Positions 33,676 to 45,792 are shown, counted from the stretch's first letter. The stretch is DNA of 64,000 bases from Narthecium ossifragum (GCA_963920575.1 OY986967.1:10162061-10226060); one strand, 5' to 3'. Made by a program: numbers and translations. The notes: generated by a model not told the origin, from the letters alone.

Positions 33676-34938
33676 TGCTGCTAACCAGTCCATACCGAGT
33701 ATCACATCGAAGCCTGTCATGTCTAGCACCCGCAGGTCTAGACAGACACGGAGGCCTCCAACCTCCAAAGAACAAGATCGGTAGACCCGGTCTACCCTGA
33801 CTGTGCCGCCGATCGGTGAGTCTACAGACTGTGCCACCTCTAGCCAACTCGTCTCTAATCCTCTGGGCACGGATGGCTCTGCCGCTGCCTGCTGGTACTG
33901 CTGTGGTGGTTGGAGAAGCTGAACGGTGTCCGGCTGCTCATGCCCCGGAAGAGCAAACACACGCCCCTGCTGGCCGCCTCCACCTCTGGAGCGGCTCGGT
34001 CCAGCCCCTGACTCGCGTCCACCACCACTCCCCTGCCAGGCACCGGACCCCCCGCCTCTACTTCCCTGCGGCACAGCGCCCCGCGCTCCTCGCATGGGAC
34101 AGTGCTACGGAAGTGTCCCGGCTGCCCGCACTGGAAACAAGTGGCTGACGCTCCACCAGGCTACTGACCCTGGCCACCCCCTGACGGACCCTGCCCAGAC
34201 GGCCCGGACGTCAGGAGAAACTGGCTTGGCGGACTCGGCAACTGTGCCTGGAATTGCTACGGGCACTGCAACCGCTGCTGAAAGCGTCGCTGATGCCGCT
34301 GGTAGAGGATGTCGGTGGAACTGCCCGGCACCTCTCGTCTCGCAACTGCGCCTCTACTGCCAAGGCGTAGTCCAGAACTGCTGAGTACGCCTAGAAGCGG
34401 TAAGAACTGGTCCGTCACGTCATCTCTGATAGAAGCTCCTACTCGAACTGACGTGCCCTGGCCACTGGATCTACTGCCACTGCCCTCGCGAAATGGACCA
34501 AGTGCGTGAACCGGGTGGCATACTGCTAAAACTCCAGCAAGACCACCGCAGCGGTCCGCGCGTCGACCGGAGCGAGAACCCCCTCCTCGGCGAGAAGGGC
34601 CTCCTCCCGTGAGACAGAAACCGTCGCTGGTGATGGCTCAGTCCGTCTAGCTCTGACCTCCCTGACATGTGCTACTCTGTCTGGTCAGGAGGGTCGACCA
34701 AGTCGTGCCCACCCCGACCAACAACCGAAGGTCGGCCTCGAGCTCCCGACATCTGCGCAATCACCAACAACAAACGAGCGTCCACTCGTTCGAAACCCAT
34801 GACAAAGCAGCACAACATAAAGCGGAAAAGCATAACACATCAAAAGGAACATGCACGGATGTTCTAGACATAGAACTAACCCATTCTACGCTCAATCTCA
34901 ACCGAATCCTGATCCTCCCCCTGGGATCTATAAGATAT
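33676..34938 (-). pseudogene. gag-protease remnant of C1
   Basis: The minus frame 34095-33652 encodes the Gag C-terminus and protease-like domain: an Arg/Gly-rich stretch, RVFALP, a Gln-rich segment, [28 protein letters not shown], then a run into LTR. Upstream gag (34100-34930) has stops and frameshifts; FQCGQPGHFRSTV-type codons near 34085-34130 look like a decayed zinc knuckle. The D(S/T)GA active-site segment that should follow RVFAL is absent, as in the copy at 57105-58454. RT, RNase H and integrase are deleted. Confidence 0.7.
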
Positions 34939-34950
34939 GCTCTGATACCA
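34939..34950 (-). promoter_or_regulatory. primer-binding site of C1 (initiator tRNA-Met type)
   Basis: TGGTATCAGAGC on minus, three bases inside the 5' LTR end at 34954. Confidence 0.92.
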
Positions 34951-34953
34951 AGC

Positions 34954-35287
34954 TGTCACGCCCCGATTCGCGAAAGTCCAACCGGGCCGGGCGACGCGAA
35001 CCGGAACCCAACAAAACGCGGAAAAAACAGGCGAGGGTTCCCTCTAACCTATTGGTCTCCCTAAAAATTCACCAAAAGCACCCTCAATTAAAAGATAATA
35101 ATTTAATTAAACCTCGAACCACAGATTTACAAACCCAAAAAGATTTCATATACATATCCTCGGAGAGGGGAAGATTCAAAATACAACATTACTCCCGTAG
35201 GAGACTATCTAACATAGGGTAAAAGCAGTAAATGATCACCACCTCTCAGACTCCGCCTGGCGCCGCCGCACCACCGACCAACTGTCT
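34954..35287 (-). mobile_element. 5' LTR of C1, inner part
   Basis: Reads TGTCACGCCCCGATTCGCG on plus. It matches 52948-53280 and 63639-63980 through ACTCCGCCTGGCG and CCGACCAACTG. It is interrupted by D at 35288. Confidence 0.9.
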
Positions 35288-37386
35288 TGTGAGGACCTGC
35301 CCCTCCATCCCTGTGGCTTGCTGTTTACCCCAAGGGCAATTTGGGAAATTGCGCCTTGGCGGTCGTTTCACAATGGCTGTGCACACACAGACCTTGGTTG
35401 ATGCTTGTTTTTGGTTAGAAAGGTTAGGTGGACCCTGGTTCGGAAGTCCTGTGCTTGGGCTTGTGTCTCAGCCAAGGTTTCCGTTTTGGGCAAGGGAGAT
35501 CGATCTCCATGGGGGTGAAGATCGATCTATCTGTGCCTAGTGGTCGCCGTTCTGGGCGAGGAAGATCGATCTCCATGTCCATGAAGATCGATCTCCCTGT
35601 GCCTGGAAGTCTCTGTCGGTGGCTTTCGAAGGACGGCCACCGCGGTGGCCGTCGCTTCCCCTGTCAGGGGAGGGAAGACTTTCCCTCCCCTCCCCCAGCT
35701 TTTCCCCGCCTTCGCCGGCTTTCCCCCGGCCTTACCCGCCCCTCCCCCCTTCCTTTCTTCCCCTTCTTGTCTTCTTCTTCCTCGCGGCTCTGCTTTCCCC
35801 TGTTCCGGCTGAGAGCTTTCGCTCGCCGTTCTTCCTCCTCCGGCCACCTCTCCGGGAGCTTGAAGGCTCGTTGGGTTCGTGGCAAGGCGAGGAAGGTCCT
35901 GGGGAAGGACTTGTGGATCGAAGCTGTGTTGAAGAGGTAGGGTTCTTCTTCTAAAACTCCGGCTGTTTGAGGGTTTTGAATCCGGGTTTTGTTTTGCTTA
36001 GACCTCCTTGTGGAGTTGTTCCTTCCCGGTTTTGAAGCCTTGAGAAGCTTCGTGGCACTGAGATTTGCCAGCCCACCTAGTTTGGTGAGGTGTGGTGGCG
36101 GTTTTCGGCGGTGTTCCTCGCCGTCCGGCCGCCGGCGTGAACCCAATCATGATTGATCTCTTGGGAAGAGATCGATCTTGGTCGGGGTGGCCCAGCCCGC
36201 CCGAGCGAGAGCGATCTCCCTGGGAGGGAGATCGATCTCTTGGCGGCTGGTGCCTGTGCGGTTTGCGTACACGTCACCTACAAGATCGATCTTCATATGG
36301 GTGGAGATCGATCTCGTGGGGGTGACCAGGACGGGTGCTTCTAGCCTCGAGGAAGATCGATCTCCATGCTATAGGAGATCGATCTCCTTCAGTGCAGAGA
36401 GGGCTTTACTTGCTTTAAGTGCTGTTTTGCCCGCGGGGCTTCGCATGCAAGTGATTTTTACGGTTTTGCCCTCGGGGCTTATCCTGTAATGAGTTATGCA
36501 TGAATGCTTACCGCCTTGTGGTTGAACCGAGAGGGTGATGTCTCTCGGGGTGTGTAGTATAAATGGGCCGAAGGTGTGCCCTTGTTGTGTTGGTTGTTTA
36601 CAGCTTTATCATACTTATCCTGCCCTGTTTTTCCTGTGCATTAGACATGCTAGGGTAGGTTGGCTGGGTGTTGACTCTGCTGCTTAGAGTACCGAGTGAT
36701 GGTAGTCTTAACCTCGGTTGTTCCGCCAAGTGCGGAGATCCCGCTTAGAGAAGGGGGTCCTACTGGTTGCGTCGTGTCCACCCTGTGTCAGGGAATGTCG
36801 GAGTTGCCCACCCCTGAGCAGTGGCGTTATCGGAGATACGCACCTAGAACAGGAACCCTTCGGGTTATTGATGGGATTGTGGGATCCTTGGCAAGCCTCG
36901 GTACTTGGCATCAGAGTGTGTCCGGTTGCTTTACCCTTGTTTGTGGGAGTTGTAGAGTAGGACCCTGCTGAGCTGTTGCTCATGCCTACCTGGACTGTGT
37001 TTGTTGCAGGTGCAGGTGGCCGCTCTGTCCCAGTGTTACCCCGCTCGGTCGTCTCGAGGCAGCGCTCCGGATCCTGACCATGTCTGAGGGTCAGGATGGG
37101 TTCGTCTGTTCGTTCGCGGAGACCCCGGTGGGTGTTGTGGTTTCTTTTTGGGGACTGTGATCCCTTGTAGCTGTTGTACTAAACCATGTTAACTTTTTAT
37201 TGCTGGTTTGTAATAAATGTTAATAGTTCTTTAGTTAGCTTGCTTCCGCTCTTTCTCTGTGCCGTCCAGCTGTTTCCGCCAGCTGGGCTTTACTCTCAAC
37301 TGTTTCCGCCAGTTGAGGCTGTGGTTGTAGGTTCTCTCCCCCTCGCGCCCCCGGCCCGGTCGCGCTCTGCGGGTCGGGGCACGACA
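35288..37386 (+). mobile_element. solo-LTR-like element D inside the C1 LTR
   Basis: 2099 bp from TGTGAGGACCTGCCCC to GTCGGGGCACGACA, opposite in orientation to C1 and with no interior. The surrounding C sequence is recovered on both sides (CCGACCAACTG ... CTGGTAGAGGCC, compare 63966-63990), but the five flanking bases (TGTCT, GCTGG) do not match, so a clean TSD is not shown. GATCGATC pairs start at 35498/35520 and 35564/35586, with more at about 36153-36392. It is likely the result of LTR-LTR recombination. Confidence 0.75.
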
Positions 37387-39313
37387 GCTGGTAGAGGCCA
37401 CAGAAGAAGAACTGACGCCTGCACCTGCAAAATGCAGCCGGGGTAGGAGTGAGCATAAAGCTCAGTAGGGTTCTACACTACGCCACACAGAAGGAAGAGG
37501 GAAATGCAACAGTGTCGCCCTCAAGTAAGACCTGGGTGTATACAGGGGTCCCATAACCCCACCGCGTGTCCCTGAGGCCCAGGAGCAGCACTCAGTAAAC
37601 AAGAACAAACACTGTTGACTCACATGCAGGAACCCGACACTGCAGGCGGGAAGAGGTACAGCTGAGTGGGCAACTCCCCTACTCAAGAGTCAACATAGTG
37701 GAACACCGGCTACCCCTCAGCATCTGACTCAAGGCTGACACGACCTCTACAATCATCAAGCAACAAGTGTACCAGTCATCTAAGCCTATCATCGAATTGA
37801 CTGGACACCACAATTCGAACCGGGTCCAAACTACCCAACCCGGTCCTAGGGCTAAGTCCAAGCTTCCAGCCTCGGGACGGCGACCCACAGATCACCCACG
37901 CCCTAACCATGCAACTAATACACAAATCAACAGGAGATAGGCATGCAACAGTATGATAAGGCATCATATAAGTCAACGGGATCGCTGCAGCGGTACTACC
38001 GACCGCAGCCAGCCGATCCGCAACGGGTCCCGGCATTACGACGGTACCACGACCATCAACCTCGGACTCCTGCAACGGGAAACAACCCCAAAAACGATGG
38101 TGAACAGTTAAAATATAATATTATAATCCGACATATAATATTATATTTAAAACACCAAAAGTTCTCTACTAGAGGCTAATTGACCCCGTCGAGCCGACTT
38201 CCAAACGATGTCGGATTCGTGATCCAACTTAGCCACCAGTAGCTCTACATGCCGGGATCAACATATCCAAAATCCATACACATCAAACGGTTAGATTAAC
38301 GGGACAACACTAATCAAAACCGCTAATCAAACTAACTTACCACCTCTTTGCTGCAACGCAGCCCGCCAGTTCGAAAATCATAATGATTCGTAGGAAAATT
38401 GGAAAAATTTGAAATCAGTTGGGTTTGAGAGTCGCTTCAAAGATCTACAACTCTTATGTTCATCACAACCCAAGATCATGCACATACTGGCCGGACAACT
38501 CGCCACAAGCCGACTGTTCTTCAAGAACAACAGAAACTGGAAAATCCGAGATTAATCATGCATAAATCCTACTAAAATCTCAACCAAAGTTCATGAAACT
38601 TATAACTGAAATTATACTAAGAAAGATGGATCCAACAAGACAAAGATCAGCAAGATCCAACGGCTAGATTAAGAGAAACCTATTAAACAACTCTCGTAGG
38701 TAGAAAACCTACCGAACTGCGCTAATCCCCGGCTGATTCCCCGCAAGCCAGTCACCAACAAGGTTCCAAACTACTTCAGGGATCTTCCTCTCGTCGTCAC
38801 GGATCCAACAAGCTTTAAAACGTACAAAACGGTGGCCGGAGGAGGGAGAACGGAGGAGAAGAAGCTCGCTGCCGGGAAGAACAGAGGAAAAACAGAACAG
38901 CGGGAAGTAGAAAGAAGAAGGAAGAAGAAGGGGAAGGAGAAGAGGAAGGAAAAGGGAAGGGTAAAGCCGGAGAAGGAGGGGAGGGAAAGTCCTCCCCTTC
39001 TGACAGAGGAGAGTGACGGCCAACGGCGGCCGTCCTCGCGAAGGAAAACCCACCGACTCGTTCACGAGTCCGATCGATCTCTCCTAGGAGCGATCGATCG
39101 CTCATGGGCCGCCAGCTGCCCAAAAGCAAGCGTCTGCGCGACCGAGCTGGGATGTTCCGATTCCGAGTCCACCTAACCATTCTAATCAAGCACTAACACA
39201 AACAAGATCAGTGTGTGCACACGCGGGTGTGAAACAAACCAACAAGGCAAAATTTACCAAATTGCCCTTGCGGTCTACAACGAGCCACAGGGGTAGAGGG
39301 ACAGGTCCTCACA
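37387..39313 (-). mobile_element. 5' LTR of C1, outer part
   Basis: Matches 55106-56939 in the same order and ends with the LTR start TGTGAGGACCTGTCCC on minus at 39313. It contains the AT hairpin at 38111-38148, a GA-rich tract at 38860-39000 and a GATCGATC pair starting at 39072 and 39092. The long open frames in the GA-rich tract are compositional. Confidence 0.9.
38111..38148. repeat. 15-bp AT-rich inverted repeat in the C LTR
   Basis: Arms AAATATAATATTATA (38111-38125) and its exact complement (38134-38148) with loop ATCCGACA. The same hairpin is at 55740-55777 in the second C LTR. Confidence 0.85.
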
Positions 39314-39929
39314 CTCAACCCTTACTTATAAATTGGGGTGGGGTGGAGGGGAGGCTTGAAGGGAGAGAGGCATTTGAGAGCGAGCAAAGCCACACTCTGA
39401 AAGGGAGGAGACCGAGCTCTGAAAATCTAAAATTTGTTTCTTCGTGTTCTTGAAAATTCTTCAACCATTAGCAAAACCCGGTTGGAGTTTGATCCACTCG
39501 TTAGGAGTAGCTATTGATTCTTGAACTTCTTGAAGGGTTAGCGAGTCCCGGGTGGATCCAGATCCACTCGCAGGAATTAGCTAGTAGTTCTTGAAGTTTC
39601 TTCAACTTTGAACATCCTTCATCAACTCTTGGAGATTTTAAAGCAACTTCTTCATCAACTCCCAAGGATCTGACACCAAGTCCTTCTACAGCTCCTGAAG
39701 GATCCAACGCAAGCCCACTACCAACTCCCTAGAGCAAGTCCTTCATCAAATCCACGAGGTCCTACAGCAGACTCTTCAGTTCTTGGGGATCCCCCAACCG
39801 AGCCTTTATCAATTTTGAAGACCTGCAACAATTCCCAAGAGACTAAGAAGGAAGACCAAGGTAGATCGACATCAACAAGAAGGGTGAAGGTTGGAGGTTT
39901 CGCCTTCACCCAACTGAGTTAAGTTCACA
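39314..39929 (+). other. unclassified DNA with TATA-like box
   Basis: Continues the unclassified DNA of 32300-33424 across the C1 insertion. TATAAATT at 39327-39334 is followed by G/A-rich sequence and several imperfect repeats (CCCGGNTGGAGTTTGATCCACTCG and CCCGGGTGGATCCAGATCCACTCG near 39477-39505 and 39546-39572; TCATCAACTC three times). No plus ORF over 60 codons is convincing. It could be a leader or 5' UTR of an unknown element or gene. An inverted repeat GGTGAAGG/CCTTCACC lies at 39884-39909. Confidence 0.45.
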
Positions 39930-41148
39930 GGAAAAGAAAAGATTTTTGTTTACAGTTAGATATTACTTTTGGGATGACCCTTATTTATTTAAGCACTGTT
40001 CTGATCAAATAATAAGGCGTTGTGTTCCAGAATATGAGCATGATTATATATTGAAATTTAGTCGTGAGTTAACTTGTGGATGACACTTTGGAAGGTAAGA
40101 AAATTTCTTTTAAAGTTCTTCAATATGGTTTCTTCTGGCCTACCTTATTCAAATATGCGTTTAATTTTGTTGCTAAGTGTGACAGATGTCAAAGATCAGG
40201 GAACATAAGCAAAAGGAATGAGACGCCTCTTACAAATAATCTAGTGGTGGAATTGTTCGATGTTTGGGGCATAGACTTTATGAGACCGTTTCCTCCATCA
40301 TATGGGTATACTTATATTCTTGTTGCAGTGGATTACGTATCTAAGTGGATTGACGCAATTGCAACCAGGAACAATGATAGCAAGACCGTGGTGAGTTTCT
40401 TGAAAGATATGATTTTTACAATGTTTGGAACACCTCGGGCGATTATAAGTGATGGGGGACGCACTTTTGCAATAAAGCATTTGATTTCTTTTTAAAGAAA
40501 TACAACATCATCCATCGGGTAGCAACCCCGTACCACCCTCAAACATCGGGACAAGTTGAGATGAGCAATAGGCAAATTAAGACGATCTTGGAGCGAGTTG
40601 TAGGCACTACAAAGAAGGATTGGGCGGCGAAATTGAATGATGTTCTTTAGGCTTATCGCACTGCATATAAGACTCCTATTGGTATGAGCCCTTACTGAAT
40701 TGTGTTTGGAAAGGCATGCTACCTACCGGTGGAATTGGAGTATATGGCTTATTGGGTGATAAAGCAGCTGAATTTTGATATGAGGGAAGCTGGGGACAGG
40801 AGGAAGATGCAATTGAACGAATTGGATGAGCTGTGGAATGAAGCATACGAGAACACTAAAATCTACAAGGAAAGGACCAAGCTCTATCATGACAAAGTAA
40901 TACAACGGAAGGAGTTCACACCAGGTATGAAAGTTTTACTTTATAACTCATAAATGAAATTCTTTCCTGGTAAATTAAGTTCAAGATGGACGGTCCCTTT
41001 CAAAGTGACACAGATATCTCCTCATGGTGCTATTGAAATTGAGAATGAAAGGAATAGGAGCAAATTCAAAGTCAATGGGCACCATTTGGAGTTGTATTTG
41101 GAAAGACAATCAGAAGTGGTGGATGCAGTGAATTTTGTTGAACCTTAA
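39930..41148 (+). pseudogene. pol: integrase part of Athila-type pol, element E
   Basis: 5'-truncated Athila pol on plus. It starts with EKKRFLFTVRYYFWDDPYLF, then the integrase zinc-binding part with a stop and frameshift near 40075 ([16 protein letters not shown] keeps its CX2C). Next is the catalytic core with WGIDF and IISDGG (two Asp), a frameshift near 40490 and [12 protein letters not shown] (the Glu). Stop codons follow near 40650 and 40698, then [12 protein letters not shown]. The tail at 40702-41148 has KLSSRWTVPFKV. Integrase inserts cDNA into the genome. At least four lesions make this copy inactive. RT and RNase H are absent. Confidence 0.88.
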
Positions 41149-42314
41149 GGTTTTGCATTACGTCTTGCCTAGATGTTAAATAAAGCGCTGGGTGGGAGGC
41201 AACCCACCAAGGTAACCTGTTTTTAAGTTTAAGTTTTATGTTTTCTCTTTTGTTTTTGTTTTTAGGTTTTCAACCACCCTGATGATCCTTGAGGAGTTGT
41301 TCGCTTTTTCTATTAGGTGGCCTCTTACTTATTTAAATTATCTTATATCTCCTTTGCATGGAATTTTTTTTTTTTGGATAGTCACCTCCTACATATGTTA
41401 TTGCTTGGGATGCACACATTGAGGACAATGTTGATTTCAGGTTGGGGGGTGTAGACATTCATGACCTTATCCATACTATCTTATGGGTTTAATAGTGTTA
41501 AATTGTACATGAGCTAAAATGTTTATGTTTATTATACATGTTGTTTTCACATGGATTGACCTATACATTGATTACATGTGTGATAACCTGAAGGTAGAAC
41601 ATCATGCGATTCACACACGAACACTTTATGTGCGGTAGCAATTATACTCACCAGAGGAATGAACATTCTATTATTAATCTGGACCATAATTTCAACTTTA
41701 ACTCGTATATTGAGTATTGCATGCAGAAAAAAAAAATTCAGGAGCTTGAACAAGCTGTGCCTAAGCAACTATTAAGTGATCTATTGAGTAACCAAGTGTT
41801 CTTTCCTCAAGAAGCGGGGAGCTCGCGTAAAAAGGTAATACTAATAGCTTAAAAAAATTATTAAGTATTTTGCTAAGTAACCGGGTCTCTGCGTCTTAAG
41901 AAGCGGAGAGTGCTCGCGTAAAAAGGCAAGGTGTTTGATAGTTCAAAAAGAAAAGAAAAAAAAATCATGATGTAGTTTAAATGCGAGGGTTGGAAGATTG
42001 GTCCGGAAGATAGTGGTGTGTTTGGACTAATGGTGGGTAGAAGTTGTTTCTGTATGTAAATTTTATTTGTCACGTCACATGTGATCGTCTGGATGGTAAT
42101 TAGCATGTTTGAAGTGTAGAAATTAATTTCATGTGTCAATAGCATGTGTATGAGGATAAGAAGTTTTTGTACTCTGTGCTATATAGAACACGATTGACCT
42201 GGTAAGGTAGAACTCTTATCATGCATGTCTATAACCTTGGACCGTTTGTGTGCTTAATTATAATTTTAAGCGTTGTGAATTGCTAGAGACTAGCAATAAG
42301 CTGGTTGGGGGTTG
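41149..42314 (+). mobile_element. 3' non-coding region of element E
   Basis: Begins with GCGCTGGGTGGGAGGCAACCC (12-mer at 41194-41205), as in F, G and B. The block near 41520-41720 (TTTCACATGGATTGACC, AACCTGAAGGTAGAACATCATG) is shared with the 3' region of A at 45230-45370. It ends in a G-rich polypurine-like tract, GGTTGGGGGTTG (42303-42314). Confidence 0.75.
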
Positions 42315-43831
42315 TGATGAGTGCATCAAAGTGCACTCTGAATAGCCTTGTAACTAGTTTAATTACTAGATTTTTTAATCCTTAATTAGTCTCTTTAGTA
42401 CTATTGTTATACTTATATGTTGCTTCACAAAATTATTTGGAAAATGCAGCGAAGTGGAACTAAAGAAGCAAAGATAGGTCATATTCAATATCAAATATGT
42501 ACATGTTTGGAATGAACCAGATGATGTTTCATATATGGTTAGAAAGCTCTGGAAGCCTAGTTTCTGAGAGTTTTTACGGTTCATGATTTGGAGTTCTCTA
42601 GAGGAAGATATGCCATTGTTAGTACGAGAGGTGCAGGAGCAAGCAACTACGGAAGAAGACGATCGATCTGATGCCAAAGAAGATCGATCTATTTTTGTGC
42701 TCAGACGATGACAGAGAGTTGACAGAGGACCAATTATAAAAAGATCGATCTGATCCTTAAAAGATCGATCTGAACCTAGGCGATTTGGAAGTGACCCAGT
42801 CTACGGAGAAAGAAGATCGATCCTTTCCCAAAGAAGATCGATCTTAGTCGGGGCGAACCAGGTTACGAAAATTGAGAAAAGAACGAAGATCGATCTTTAT
42901 CCATAAGAAGATCGATCTCTTGTCGGACGACCTGAAAACGAACGGACCAGATTTAACCCAAAGGCTGAAATAAAAGCTACGGTTTCTTACCCATATTTAA
43001 GAAAGTCGTCCAGGACATACCATGGGGGTCAGCCAGCACTATTGGAGGAGTTTTGAAGGCCGAAAAAAGGGGAGAAGACCGCACGAAAATCTAGAGTTTT
43101 TCTTTCTTATCTTTCTTATGAATATCTTGGTTGTTTTTATGATGAACATGAGTGGCTAATCCTTTTGCTAAGGAACCGATGTAATCCTAACCGAATCATT
43201 CTATATTATTGAATTAATGTTTTAATCAATTTATATTCCTTGTTGAATTCATTATTATAATTGTGATCTTCATGCTTTTACTTGGCCACTAGAAGTATTG
43301 TAGATTATTTTATACGAGATTAGGCAATGGTTCATTTCCTATTTTTGCACGATCTATGAATGCATGAGTTTATGTCAAGGCCGGGTTCAAGCTAAGACAA
43401 CTCTTGGTTCATAATTGTTCTTCAGAGCTTGATGGATTCTTGATTAACACTTTGTTATGGATACATTAGTAAGGGTTAATTAAGGGTACTTGGTGAAGAC
43501 CGCAGGCCGAACATATCATCATACCGGAAGAATGAGCCCTTGGAATTAAATTGAGATTTTGTTGATTCAATGCATTAAATGAGGATGTTATGGTGAAATT
43601 GGAACCTTAGTCTTAATCCATTATATTTCTATCACTTTCTTATTTCTTTATTAAATCTTCTATTCTCAATACTTCATATTTCTTCCTTTACCTTCCTTAT
43701 TTTCTTTCTTCTCTGTTCCTTAGCGTTTTACTCAAATAATCTTTACAAATCTCTGTGGGTACGGTACTCGTCTTGCTGCTATACTGACCACACCGATTCG
43801 TATACTTGCGAGATATAAAATTTATTCGTCA
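42315..43831 (+). mobile_element. 3' LTR of element E
   Basis: 1517 bp from TGATGAGTGCATCAAAGTGC to ATTTATTCGTCA. The first part (U3) resembles family A; the end (CTCTGTGGGTACGGTACTC onward) does not. GATCGATC pairs start at 42661/42682, 42743/42763, 42815/42836 and 42888/42910, followed by CATATTTAAG near 42991. The terminal hairpin GAGTGCA/TGCACTC is at 42319-42338. The sequence then abuts a C-type LTR at 43832. Confidence 0.82.
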
Positions 43832-44764
43832 AAAGATCTTCTCTCCTCTCCCTTATCCTCTTTCTCCTTCTCTCATCTCCCTTATCCTCTTTCTCCTTCC
43901 TCCTCTCTTCCACTCTTCTTCTTTTTCTTCTTCCTTCTTTGTTCCCGCGGTTCTGTTTTCCTTCCCCTGTTCCGGCTGCTTCCTTCCTTCCCTCCGTTCT
44001 CCCTCCTCCGACCACCAAATTGAGTGTTTGGGGGCTCGTTGGATTCATGGCAGCATGAGGAAGATCTGTGGCTTGGTTTGAAGCCAGTTTGGTGCTCGAA
44101 TAGCGGGGATTCAGCCGAGGTTTGCTTAGTTCGGTAGGTTTCTTCCTACATGGGTTTAATATGGGTTTTCTCTTAATTGTAGCAGGTGGATCTGGGTGGT
44201 CTTGGTGTTGTTTTCTGTATTTAGGTTAGCTTAATTACTGATTTTAGTTTCATGTGATTTGATTGAGATTTTAGTCGGATTTTAGCATGTTTAAACTCGG
44301 ATTTTTTCTTGTTTTGCTATTCTTCAAGAACAGTCGGCTTATGGCGTGTTTTCTGGTCTGTACATGCATGAGCTTGATTTATGATGAACATGAGAGTTAT
44401 AGATCTTTGCGTCTATTATTTGGTCCAACTAGTTGCATAATTTTCTGATTTTCTTATGAATTACTACGAATTTCCTATGGATGGACTACGTTGCAGAAAT
44501 TAGAAGTAATTAGTGAAGTTAATGGCTTTGATTAGCGTTTTCCCGGTAATCGAGCCATTAGATGTTTTCCAGTTTTGGATATGTCGATCCCAGCATGTTT
44601 ACCTGCGTTTTGTCTAAGTTGGATCTCGAATTCGACGTCGTTTGGGCGTCGGATCAACGAGGTTCCTTAGCCTCTAATTAACACATCTTGATGATTAATT
44701 AATATTATATGTTCATTTGGGTTTTCAGGGTTGCTTCTTGTTGCAGGGGTTCACAGTTGACGGT
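43832..44764 (+). mobile_element. C-type LTR (C2), first part, host of element A
   Basis: Plus-strand match to the reverse of 55670-56600 (CT-rich tract, TTCCCGCGGTTCTG, CCTCCGACCACC, CGGTAGGTTTCTTCCTAC). Its start is missing where E abuts. It ends with ACGGT (44760-44764), the target-site copy of A, and resumes at 63239. Confidence 0.82.
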
Positions 44765-45133
44765 TGATATCGCTCAAATGTGTCACAACACAGTGGTGCA
44801 GTGTAGCATAACATAAGAGAGGTCGAACCCACAGAGAGACAAGCAGAAAATATCCAAAACACAAATAACAATGAATTGAAGGCAAACGAGAACTTAAGAA
44901 TTAACTAAATTAGATCAAAGAATTTTAATAAGGCTAGGCATCGGGAATCCCTTCACTGGGATTTAGGTTCTTCTACCAACGGTTCATTCAATACTCAGTT
45001 AAGGGATTCACATCCCAATCATCTTAACCGGAAGATGTGGAACTATAAACCTAATAAAATATATAAATGTCTCTTGCTACGATAGATTCTTCCTTTTATA
45101 ACTCTAACTTCATCCAACAAAAACCTAAGAATA
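44765..45133 (-). mobile_element. 3' LTR remnant of A (R/U5 only)
   Basis: Starts (plus reading) TGATATCGCTCAAATGTG and matches 61639-62010. It breaks off near 45133 and joins the 3' non-coding region directly, so the whole U3 with promoter and GATCGATC cluster was deleted. Confidence 0.85.
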
Positions 45134-45792
45134 TAATTGCCACTTGATGAAGCTCCAGAACTTTTTCTTTTTTTCTTTTTTTTTTCTACATGCAATCCTC
45201 GACACTAGCTAATGCTGAAATCATGGTCTAGATTGACAATAGCATGCTCATTCCTCTGGTGAGTATAATTGCCACTGCACATCAAGTGTTCGTGTGTGAC
45301 TCACATGATGTTCTACCTTCAGGTTATCACGCACGCAATCAATGTATAGGCCAATCCATGTGAAAGCAACATGTATAATAAGCATAAAAATTTCAGCTCA
45401 TGTATAATTTCTAGTAACATACTCAATTCAACACTATTGAACTCAATAAGGTAGCTTGCATGAGATCATGTATGCCTACACCCCCCAACCTCAAATTCAC
45501 ATTGTTCTCAATGTGTGCTACACATCACAATAGAATAAAATAGGGTGCGGGTTTAAATTTTAAATAAAATAGACAAGAATTATAAAGTTAAATAGGAGCG
45601 AGGCCACCTGACAAAATAACTGAAATCTTGCCCAATGCTCCTCATGGTGGCTGAATTTCTCATGCAAGGCAGACGGTGGTCCAATCATCCTAAAAAAACA
45701 TAACATAGCAAACAAAAGCAAATGAGAACAAAAATAAACAAACTAAAACAACCTAACCTAATCAATAAGGGAAATGTTAGAGAGTAGAAAGC
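45134..45792 (-). mobile_element. 3' non-coding region of A
   Basis: Shares blocks with the E 3' region (CATTCCTCTGGTGAGTATAA, CATGATGTTCTACCTTCAGG). No ORF. The GGGAGGCAACCC signal of the other families is not seen here. Confidence 0.7.

Larger units (their letters stand above)
33430..39313 (-). mobile_element. Tekay/Del-like chromovirus C1 (TSD CTCAA)
   Basis: CTCAA at 33425-33429 and 39314-39318 bounds it. The 5' LTR is 34954-39313 and contains D; its own length is about 2.26 kb, equal to the C copy at 52948-56939. It has an initiator-Met primer site, gag/protease remnants and a 3' LTR stub of about 245 bp. A deletion removed most of pol and most of the 3' LTR. Confidence 0.9.

Noticed and set aside
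35428..36146. Overlapping ORFs of 100-170 codons on both strands inside D
   Set aside because: Located in the LTR over CT-rich sequence; no domain and no conservation between related LTRs.
38832..39176. Lys/Glu/Arg-rich plus ORF and its mirror Pro/Ser-rich minus ORF in the C LTR (also at 56430-56642)
   Set aside because: Both come from a GA/CT-rich tract in the LTR; the C copies differ by indels that would break a frame.
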